Assembly (NCBI GenBank): GCA_946803715.1
Contig: CAMPET010000177.1
Span: 39,465-103,464 of the forward strand
DNA length: 64,000 nt
Source of the DNA: Beroe ovata
Taxonomy: Eukaryota; Ctenophora; Nuda; Beroida; Beroidae
Direction: 5' to 3'
The notes under the pieces are model-generated. The model was not told where the DNA came from, searched no databases, and saw nothing but the letters and a program-made list of their open reading frames with translations. Of this stretch, positions 13,901-22,484 are shown piece by piece. Within the stretch, counting starts at the first letter, position 1. Each line of letters opens with the position of its first letter. The translations under genes and the position numbers were made by a program.

Positions 13901-14629
13901 GCGCGCAGATTGTCGAATAGTGTCACTTTTGTCTACAAAGTCACGAAAGACGCCTGTCTACAAAGTCACGAAAGACGCCTGTCTACAAAGTCACGAAAGA
14001 CGCAAACAAACACCTTACCAAATTATAATATAGATGAAAGCCTTCCAATCATCTGAAAAGGTAAAAAAGGTTTTGGAAGAAATCATGCTCCGGAAGAAAA
14101 ATCATGCTACCCATCCAACTCCAAGTATATCACGAAATGTTCACGCACATCTATCACGCTGGGTAACCTATCACACCATGGTATTGGTAACTGTAGGTGG
14201 TTACCAGGACCATGGTAACCCATGGTAACACAGTGGTTACCATGACGTCAGCCTGAATCTGTTCACACTGTGTACGGTTGTTCGTACTCTTCTCTCTTCA
14301 TGATGTATGTCCTGAAGATGATTATAGTGAGCATGAGCAATTACACCCGACACGGTTAGGGAGCCGTCAGTCGTAACACAATATGACGTGATCACTTTTT
14401 GCTCTTTTTCGACCCCCTTCCTCCCCCTGTCTTCATCTGTCAGCGTTTAGTTACCCTGACTTCCGACTGATGACGTGACATGTTACGGCTCCCTTATTCA
14501 CAGATCCGACTATTATGAGAACAGGTACACTTCACTTGAGGGGGAGTTCGGGGCTTTCTCTTTCCGCCCCCGATTCCCTCTATATTGTGTAAGTGTCATA
14601 TTATGGTGAAAAGGCGAGTTTTCTCGTCA
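10915..14629. other. Gene-poor spacer with small repeats
   Basis: No coding exon is recognised between the start of the MARCH-like gene and the stop of the tetraspanin gene. Three CACGTG sites cluster at 10866-10916 beside the MARCH-like start. Near 12735-12781 an inverted pair (AGGGAGTGC / GCACTCCCT) forms a short hairpin. A GC-rich patch with CpG palindromes lies near 13100-13150. The stretch 13800-14035 belongs to a dispersed repeat listed separately. At 14160-14245 the words GGTTACC and CCATGGTAACC recur in both orientations. Confidence 0.6.
13800..14035 (+). repeat. Dispersed repeat copy 1, with internal 25-bp triplication
   Basis: This segment shares order and wording with 38510-38685. 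Both have a CAACGTTAT or AACGTTAT start, an AAATAAGCTCC or AAATGAGCTCC word, a CCATAGTAACGCGCGC or CCATGGCAACGCGCAC block, an AAACAAACA-rich part, and the ending CCAAATTATAATATAGAT. Inside this copy a 25-bp unit (GTCTACAAAGTCACGAAAG...) is repeated three times at 13931, 13956 and 13981. An A-rich simple tail before a fixed end suggests a short interspersed or MITE-like element. No coding capacity is seen. Confidence 0.6.
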
Positions 14630-16686
14630 TTACCTGAGGTAACAGGCGAGACTCATACCCAGCAGTTCCACTAGGGCCACGCCCAGTGCTCCCAAACCGA
14701 TGTACTTGGCGTTAGTGTTGATCATTGTACCTGAAATGAACACTCGCGATAACTCTCGTTCGTAATTTGTAGATTATCGCTCCCTCAATCCCTCACTCGC
14801 CCCATCCCGGCCAACTCAAGCTCTCTGACATTACAGAGATAACTCCTGAATCATGTCCGATTTCCCAACTCACTGATTGTAGTGTAGCACCCCTCTTGGT
14901 AAGAAGTCTCGTAGGTGCACGAGTCGGCTCCAGCCTTACAACAAGATTTGGGAGGAGCGGTTGCGTAGTCTGTGTGGTTCTTCCACTCAGCAGCAGTTGA
15001 TTCCCCGCAGCAGTGGAGTACGCTCTGCGAGTGAGGAGTGGGGGTAGGGGAGAGTGAGTATTTGCTCTATACGAGTGGAAAGTGGGATTAGGGGAGAGTG
15101 AGTATTTGCTCTCTACTAGTGGAAAGTGAAGGGTAGGGGAGAGTGAGTATTTAAACTCTACGAGTAGAAAGGGGGGTAAGGGGAGGGGTAGTACTTCCCA
15201 ATAGATGCGAAGAGTGGGATGGAGAACATTCCAATAAAGGGTTGGGCATAGACGGTAATTTCCAATATATGGAATGGGGCACGAGGTTGCTCATACCATA
15301 TTTGTTATGGCAAATTTCCAATCATTACCTGGAGGCTGTCGATAGAGTCTGTGCAAATTCCCTCCTCGGGTTCGCCGTACTTTTCCATGCACTCGGAGAA
15401 TTGGTCCCTGAAGTGTAGAAACTGAGTTTATGATAACCGTCAACCACTGGTTATCACATGATCTACTCTTCGCCCATATCCAACGACGTCAATAGAGAGA
15501 GACACATCCATTTCTCAGGTATTACTGTATTAGGATACAAAAGAAAGGGTTACCTCCCAGATGCAATGTGCACATTGTATACAATGTATACGTGATGTTA
15601 ACTTAACATTTCATACACTATACAATGTATACATGATCTATTGATGTATAGTGTATACTACTATACATCATGTATAGATCGCTCGATAACTCACTGGACA
15701 GACTTAGATACATCATCCTTCTTCACGTAGACAGTGATAGCCAGAGCTATCTCCCCTAGGAAGATGAGTGTGACCAGTATAAAGTAGGAGAGGAGCATCC
15801 ATCGACTCTGGGTCAGAGATCCACAGCATCCGAGCAGACCTGCGGGAATATTGTCGAGTTATAATAGAGTAAATTCAGAGTTGATATTGTCGAGTTATGA
15901 TAGAGTAAATTCAGAGTTGATATTGTCGAGTTATAATAGAGTGAATAGATGAGGGCCAATGTTGACGAAACACTATGTTGGCAAAATCAGAATAAGAGGG
16001 AATTCTTTGCCGAAGTTGATAATAATATGCAAGGCCTGTCGGGGGAAATTCGGGGGTAGAGTGATACAGAGTTATGGGGGTTAGTGATACAGAGCAGTGA
16101 AACTCGCCACACTGAGACCCGTTCCTGGCTTTGAGCCAACAGCACGGATTTCTCCGTTGGAGGTTTCCCTAACTCCGTGTACTCATTGAGTACGGAGTTA
16201 CTCACCCACGACAAATACAATGCATCCGAGAATAATGAGGAAGAGAGCAGCGATGTAAAGAGTGTCGTGAGATACGTCAAGTCCAGACAGATCCTTTAGT
16301 GAGACCTGAAACAGATCACGTTATCAGATCACGTTATCAGATCACGTTATTGATCACGTGACAGATGAATACTGTCAGTGTCACTATATTATCACGTGAC
16401 AGATGACTACTGTCAGTGTCACTATATTATCACGTGACAGATGACTACTGTCAGTGTCATTATATTATCACGTGACAGATGACTTCTGTCAGTGTCACTA
16501 TATTATCACGTGACAGTTGACTTCTGTCAGTGTCACTATATTGTCGTGGGAGATGATGAGTGATGTATATACCTTGACATAGATGCCAACTCCAAGAATA
16601 GCACCTCCAGCCGCCCAGAATATGAAATTCAGGACAAAGAGGACTATCCTGATGAACTCCCCACAACACACTGTTAAACTGTTCAT
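14630..16686 (-). CDS. Tetraspanin
   Basis: Six exons (16686-16573, 16305-16206, 15839-15695, 15407-15329, 15024-14874, 14730-14630) give 229 residues in perfect phase. Four membrane helices are visible: FVLNFIFWAAGGAILGVGIY, IAALFLIILGCIVFVVG, LLSYFILVTLIFLGEIALAI and IGLGALGVALVELLGMSLA. The large loop between TM3 and TM4 carries the CCG signature (HCCGE), a CC pair (KSCCK) and a C before TM4 (EGCYTTI), the hallmark disulphide set. Tetraspanins organise membrane microdomains with integrins and other receptors. The subfamily is not clear. The reading frame ends TGT TAC CTC AGG TAA; the CAG|GTAA overlapping this stop could also be a donor, so a longer tail is possible. An AG acceptor sits two bases before the start ATG, implying a spliced 5' leader. 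Confidence 0.93.
15040..15175 (+). repeat. Imperfect tandem repeat in tetraspanin intron
   Basis: About three copies of a unit built on GGGGAGAGTGAGTATTTGCT followed by CTAxxAGTGGAAAGTG, roughly 45 bp each, lie in the intron between exons 4 and 5. Confidence 0.7.
15590..15680. repeat. Cluster of TATAC palindromes in tetraspanin intron
   Basis: TGTATACAATGTATAC, ACTATACAATGTATACATG and GTATAGTGTATACTACTATAC follow one another and can pair with each other. It resembles an expanded palindromic microsatellite. Confidence 0.6.
15850..15950 (+). repeat. 36-bp tandem repeat, three copies, tetraspanin intron
   Basis: ATTGTCGAGTTATAATAGAG and its following bases recur at 15850, 15886 and 15922 with one or two changes per copy. 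Confidence 0.8.
16315..16543. repeat. 38-bp tandem repeat carrying TCACGTGA E-boxes, five copies
   Basis: Units begin at 16353, 16391, 16429, 16467 and 16505. Each contains ATCACGTGACAG followed by a TGTCAGTGTCA element that is partly its inverse, so each unit can fold on itself. Three copies of a 13-bp CAGATCACGTTAT unit precede them. The array lies in the first intron of the tetraspanin gene. GTCACGTGAC-like words are binding sites for bHLH-zip factors of the MiT/TFE, USF and MYC families; a regulatory role here is only possible. Confidence 0.8.
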
Positions 16687-17696
16687 GGCTACAGGAAAGC
16701 GAGTATTATAGATCCAAGGGGGGGGAGGGTAAGCGGGGTTATATTTGAGGGTGGGGGGATGTGGGCCAATACGAAATTTAGAGAGTTTCAAATAACACAC
16801 AAATGGATGATGCAATAAGCACTTGCCGTTACCATTTTAAAGCGATTGAAAGCATGATAGCAAGTATGACAAGAATGAGTCCTGTATTGTCATAGTTGTG
16901 AGACGCAATTGTATTGTTCATGATGTATGATCCTGAGCGTGTGTTTTCCACGTACTGAGCATCCAGAAATAGATTCAATATTATAAACACTTGGTGCGAT
17001 AGATACATTGTACATCTTGCTCTTTGAAATCTAAAATAGAACTGAGAGAGCGAGAGAGAGGAAACGCATGAAACACAACACAAAACCGAAATCCTACACT
17101 TTGATAGGTGATCTAGCCTGTGACTCGAGCACGTGCAGTACCACGTGTTGCCCAGGCAACTGACACGTGGCACGGGTCGTCCAATCAGATGCAAGAATAC
17201 GGACATTGGCATAACCTCGTGACAGTGTAATCCAAAACCTAGTAGTCGGTCAACTAGGATGTAGATTCTAGCTCAGTGTATTTTATCTCATGCTAGGGGT
17301 GTTCTCTTTCTCTCCACATGACGCGTTGACATGAAATTTGATTATCTGATTATAGATGACGTCATGGCATTGTTCCATCTTTCAGTGTGACTTTCAGTGG
17401 TGAAAGTATGCCTATCAATGGATGATCAACATGGAATGATAGTGATTGATACAGGAAATGAGCAATCAAATATCTGTCGTCTGTGCCAGCAGACATGCAC
17501 AAGTTTGAAATCAGTTGGTGATCATGATAAATGTTCAGAATAATAATCTATTGACATTCTACACGAAAAAGGTGTAGTTCCAGTGAAATCAATCGAAAAT
17601 TTTGTCAAATTGCATGTTGCCAAAGAGGAGAAGTTTTCATAAAAACGTTAAAATAAATACCACGAAACCAAAACAATAAATATTTAGGAATCCACA
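16687..17696. other. Intergenic region between tetraspanin start and UBA5 stop
   Basis: No further gene is recognised. CACGTG occurs three times near 17129-17172. An open frame at 16829-17212 on the minus strand lacks family resemblance. A plausible tetraspanin promoter and 5' leader exon should lie here because of the splice acceptor just before its ATG. Confidence 0.5.
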
Positions 17697-20487
17697 CTAA
17701 AGTTGATTCATCTGTCTCATTAGATCTTCCAAACTTGCTCCTTCGTCAACAGCAACTAAATTCTCTGAAAAAGTGACGATTGATACCAGTGATACGGAGT
17801 GAAGTTAGATAAGAAATGTTCGTCTCTATCTCGTATCTAATTACAATCACATGAATTTCACTGTCAGAGCACACTTTACCGATACATACAGTATACCGAC
17901 ACGTGTACTCTGAACAGTATACGCTGAAAGAGAAAAGCGAGGAAAACCTACCTGTGAGATTTTCATTGTTTATCTTATCCAGGGTGTAGGACAATCTCAA
18001 CCCCTCGGTTACAGCAAGATCCTCCGCAGTGGTTCCGCCCTCCTCCTGTTGTAATGAGGGGGCGTGTGGTACAGTAGGTAGTAACTAACACGTGGGTGAT
18101 TTCTAACACGTGACCAACACGTTACTAACACGTGACTAAATCATTTCTAACACGTTTCCAACGTGTGATGATTGACATTGAAACAGGAAAAACAGGAATC
18201 TCGGAGCACCAGTTTGAATGCAATCACTAGTAATGAAATAGTAGAGTGTGGACGTGAATACCCACCTCTACGACAGATATACCCCAATCCTCCTCGTGTA
18301 CTACTGCCGTCTCCTCCTCAACTTTCACTCCCTCTTGCCCCCGTGAGGAGGCATTCTCCGTCCATTCCCGCTGCTGTTTCACACACGCTGCAGATACTCA
18401 ATGCTTGGAATTGGGAAGTGAGAATCAAGATTATAAAACAGAAAGTTGCAATTATCTCAATTACCTGAGCTATCGCAAGCTGGATTAGGTTTGAGGTTGA
18501 ACTGAGGGAAGAAATCGCTCAGAGCATTATAGCCGAGATACTCTGTTACCTCACCAAACTGAAATGAAACCGATAAGATAATCGAGAAGTTCGTTCCATG
18601 AGTTACGCAATCATTGTGCTATTTTGGCACATGACGCGCGCGGATGTCACAATTTTGGAGGTGAAGTTCTAGCGCGCGCGAATTTCACGTGTAAAAGATG
18701 CTGACGTGAAGCAAACTGTCATCGCGTGTTCCTGCTATGCGCTACGCGCGTGCGAAAACCACCACTTTTGTAATCGCCTCAATTTGCAAAGTATATGCAG
18801 GAATATTGAATGCTGAGTGTTTCACGTAGAATTGATCACCTTCAACAAGTATTTGAGAGTGTTCTGTACAAGCAATCCAGCAACCACGCCCATAGTTGTT
18901 GGGAGCGATGCAGCACAAACACCTATATGATAGGATTACAGATCAATGTTTACCAAAATATAATAGGGCTGTTCGCATTTATAACGTACTCAGCCGAGGG
19001 GGGTCTCCAAATGATAACGCTTGATAACGGGGGGATTACGCAATATGTGAACGGTACCTAGACCTAATATGATAGTGAACAGTGAACACGCATGTTACCC
19101 TTTGCGATAAATGAGTCGCTGATGTTTACCTTCCTTTTTGAGGGTTTTCTCATCAATCTTACTGGCCACAACAAGCGGAGGTGCACACGCAAAACAAGCG
19201 GTCCTGCCTGAAATAGTGGTATTGTGTGTGTGTGTGTGTGTGNCTATGTGTGCATTCCAGGTATAATCCAGGTGTAATCAGACCTATGCCAAAGTACGTG
19301 TGTGTGACGTGTGTGTGACGTGTGTGTGACGTGTGTGTGTGATATCGGAATGAGAATTATCGACGTTCCAATTATCATGTGAACGTGAACGTCACGAGTT
19401 CAAGTGTGGTTCTGTTCAGAACATCTTGGAAACAAGCTCACAACTTTCATTCGTCGTAATGCAACAGCAAATCTCATATACCTGGATGTACAAGTTGAAT
19501 GTGACCGGAAACAGCGTTTTCACTGACACCACTTTCGATCCAAACTTGTCCTAGCTCATTGCACGCCTGATATCAAATTGTTGTTGGTCAATACTGTCGA
19601 ACATGTATTTTGTATTAACTTCGTATTTACTAGAGTAAATGAATGAAACTTACTTGGTTTATGGCCATCCTAGCCTCGAAATTGTCGACGCATGACAGCA
19701 CAAGATCGACTGACTGTCCATTCATCCCTCCTTTGCTGATAGTGCTCATGAAATGATCAAAATGATCAACACTTGTGATGTTGTAGTTATGAGTCAGAAC
19801 CTCCACATCAGGATTGATATTCGTTAGAGTGTCCTTTGCTGCTTCCACTTTCGACAAACCTGAACCAGATTATGCATATTGATAATTGATTGTCAGATAA
19901 AGCTGTGTTTCGAAGACATCTTCCCACCTGACTGTTCTGGGGTAAAGAAGAGTCTGTTCATGTTAGCAAGCTCGACTTTATCATAATCAAACAGAATCAG
20001 CTTTCCAATGCCACATCGGGTCAACATTTCCGAGGTCACACTTCCTACTCCGCCCACCCCCACAACAGCCACTGCAAATTTTCTGATGTCTTCATAGTTT
20101 TCCACAATTCCCATGCGCTGAAGAGCCATGAGGCGAGAATATGGGTTGCTATCAACTACCTGAGAGCAGCAGATTGATTTGAAAACATTCAATATGGCTC
20201 TTTTGTATCCGGCTACGGTCGAAAGATATTTGAAACACAAGCATCATAAATAACGCTGCATAAAATTGACATACCTCACTACTCATAGTTGCTATCTTCT
20301 GTCTCAAAGATTTGTGATTCTTATGAACTTGACTTAGCTCAAGTTCTAATTGGTGGCACTTTTTCCTCCAATACTCCTTTTCATTAATATCTTCTAACAG
20401 CTGCTGATCAAGCTTTTGCTGCAGCTGCTTGATTTTATTAAAGGTTGATGAAGCATCTTCAACACTCTTTGGGATGTTGGATGACAT
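17697..20487 (-). CDS. UBA5: UFM1-activating enzyme UBA5 (E1-like)
   Basis: Ten exons (20487-20275, 20159-19928, 19859-19654, 19566-19482, 19207-19130, 18922-18840, 18558-18465, 18387-18266, 18045-17952, 17764-17697) give 424 residues. UBA5 adenylates UFM1, forms a thioester with it and passes it to UFC1; ufmylation acts largely at the ER. Visible features are a helical coiled N-terminus (1-70), [13 protein letters not shown], the nucleotide loop GVGGVGS (about 105-111), [13 protein letters not shown], zinc ligands CFAC (250-253) and C327/C332, and the catalytic Cys in [16 protein letters not shown] (about C274). The C-terminal tail keeps a DWGISVVE segment (364-371) matching the UFM1/GABARAP-binding stretch, and an end resembling the UFC1-binding SLEDLM. 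All key residues are intact. Met68 begins [12 protein letters not shown], the place where the short human isoform starts. Confidence 0.97.
18068..18165. repeat. TAACACGTG repeats in a UBA5 intron
   Basis: The word TAACACGTG or a close variant recurs about six times between 18085 and 18165 in the intron between exons 8 and 9. Three copies are exact CACGTG E-boxes and the others are decayed (ACACGTTT, ACACGTTA). Confidence 0.65.
19222..19345. repeat. GT microsatellite and GTGTGTGACGT repeats in UBA5 intron
   Basis: A (GT)n run interrupted by one N is followed by several GTGTGTGACGT units, all within the intron between exons 4 and 5. Confidence 0.85.
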
Positions 20488-20749
20488 GCTTCAAGAATTA
20501 AGGAACGTTACAATAAATGATCATCACTGATATGAGTATATCAGCCGCAGTAACAGCAATATGATAGGATAAGAATATGCAAAGTGTTCACTAACAGGTA
20601 TTGGAATTTGGAAATTACCCTACTCATACAACTATACCAATGAACTTGAAATCTGTTGATACTAATCTGGTTGGTAAGTGGTGCAGTATAGGCAATGGTG
20701 ATTTGGTCAAACCATCATGGGTTTGACACCTATCCAGGACACTCTCTGA

Positions 20750-21052
20750 AAAAATATAATTCTACCCTTCTGATCCACACATAGATCACAGGGTTCATAT
20801 CAGAAGACCCTTCTGATCCATTTGAGCTTCTATGGGGGTCAAGTCAAAATTCCGTGACCCTCCTGATCCATGCAGTGCTTCTCTTGTGTCAAGACAGAGT
20901 TTTTCTTTAGGGTCATGTCAACTTTCGGGGACCATACTGATCAATGAACTCCGATTTGACCCAGAGAAGGACCATGTAGATCAGAACGGTCACTGAATTT
21001 CAACATGACCCCAGAGAATAGCACATGAACCAGGAGGGTCAGATTATATTTG
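20750..21052. mobile_element. Foldback / MITE-like element, about 300 bp
   Basis: The left end AAATATAATTCTACCCTTCTG and the right end, read on the other strand as AAATATAATCTGACCCTCCTG, match closely over about 25 bases. The interior carries several GACCC / GGGTC words in opposite orientations (TGATCC, GGGTCAAG, GACCCCAG), so the whole unit can fold. It has no coding capacity, as expected for a non-autonomous DNA transposon. Confidence 0.65.
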
Positions 21053-21476
21053 ATTACTAATCAAAAACTTGGACTTGATCCACAATACACCACTCAGCAA
21101 TTCCTATGCAGCACTACAGTTCACACTGCCTAGCAACAGGAAACAATGTAGAAGGGTTAACTAGGAGTATCCCATTGAAGTGTATTTTCAGGCAGAACTA
21201 AAATTTGATTAATGATGATGGTATGAAGCCATCTTGATTCCATTAAACACTGAAAAGAAATATTTACAGCCATTAAAACCTCACTCTTCAGCGGCTCTGG
21301 CCTGGGAACAAATACTGTCGAATCATGATATTTCATTAGATATTGAATTGAATTGAATTGAATTACATAATCACTTTTACAACATAAGTTTCAATACCAC
21401 AATGTCAATACAAGGAAATGTAATATTCCTTGATGTAATATTCATGTAATATTCATGTAATATTCATGTAATATTC

Positions 21477-21607
21477 ATTTGCCGGATGTTATCTGTCCAC
21501 TGTTTCTTGCGCGCGGCGCGCGCGCCTTCATCGAAGGCAGAAACTGTTTCGGCCTTCGATGAAGGCGCGCAAGAAACAGTGGACAGATAATATAACATCC
21601 GGCAAAT
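21477..21607. mobile_element. Near-perfect CpG-rich hairpin element
   Basis: The left arm from 21477 (ATTTGCCGGATGTTATCTG...) is almost the exact reverse complement of the right arm ending near 21607. The arms are about 60 bp, with a loop of about 12 bp between GAAGGC and GCCTTC. The same TATCTGTCCACTGTTTCTTG core recurs at about 51508 and 51897, so this is a family rather than a chance palindrome. Confidence 0.8.
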
Positions 21608-21787
21608 ATTCATGATATATTGTTGATTTGAAAACAATTCAAGAATTGATTGATTGCTGTCACAAAAAATATTTTCTTTGAAATATTTCTTTCCGTGAAT
21701 GAGTTGTCAAATTTAATCTGACCTCTGTTTATCGCGCGCGCAATTAGAAACAGAGGACAGAATACAGATGGCATTCGCCAATTATCT

Positions 21788-21960
21788 GTCACTCGCGCGT
21801 GACCCAATTACTCCGCGCGCGCTGCGCGTCTCCGTCTTTAATTTTTTACGACTTTTCTGTTCACTGAGTAAAAAAAGGCACGCAACGTCGCAACGTGTGT
21901 ACTTTGCACAGCAGCTTCATGAAATCGCGCGCATCAAAGAAAGATCGAACTGAATTTCAC
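21788..21960 (+). repeat. CpG-rich dispersed repeat upstream of the STAND-type gene
   Basis: The words CGTGACCCAATTACTCCGCG, TCTACGACTTTT or similar, TTCACTGAGTA and CGCAACGTGTG occur in the same order at about 38995-39085 and 51606-51735, and inverted at about 51985-52100. CpG density here is well above that of the surrounding DNA. Confidence 0.7.
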
Positions 21961-22484
21961 AATGATCTTGCCACTCGATCGAGATCTAGATTTACGAGCT
22001 CACACGTGTGACGTGTGCTTTTCATATATTATTTGAGTCAAATTATCATCGCAGCGCCGCGCGTTGACGGTGGATATCAGCATATCTTAGATTACATATC
22101 TTTCAACAATTACCAATTATAAGTTTTCGTGTGTAGGCGTGAAATTGAGATTGTGATCCTTACAATCCAATGTTATATTGCTATATTGTAAAAACATGTT
22201 TGAAGGGTCCTGTTCTGTGAATAAATGAAGCACAACAATTCAGCATTATTTGAAAAATATTGTAGCATCAGTATGCCATGTGTGAGATCCAAAGGAAGGG
22301 GCCCTACAGATCTGTATTAAATCATTTTTTTCTTTAATATTAATGTGTGTTTCACATATGATAAATGTCTTTCACAAGTATGCCTATCACGAGTTGTTGA
22401 TATGACTACCTTTTTTGCTGACATTTGCATGATGACAGATGATTTTCATAGAATTTGATTCTATTCCAAGGTTTAATTACAGCC

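Larger units (their letters stand above)
20488..22484. other. Divergent intergenic region filled with inverted-repeat elements
   Basis: UBA5 (minus) and the STAND-type gene (plus) start about 2 kb apart. The interval holds a foldback element (20750-21052), an AATTG run (21345-21364), four AATATTCATGT units (21440-21476), a hairpin element (21477-21607) and a CpG-rich repeat (21788-21960). No coding exon is recognised. Confidence 0.7.

Noticed and set aside
13931-14003. Regular 25-bp repeats resembling a CRISPR array
   Set aside because: The units are directly adjacent with no spacers, number only three, and lie inside an animal repeat element.
16829-17212. Minus-strand open frame of 127 codons upstream of the tetraspanin
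   Set aside because: No domain, low-complexity Ser/Cys composition, no good splice context and no family resemblance.
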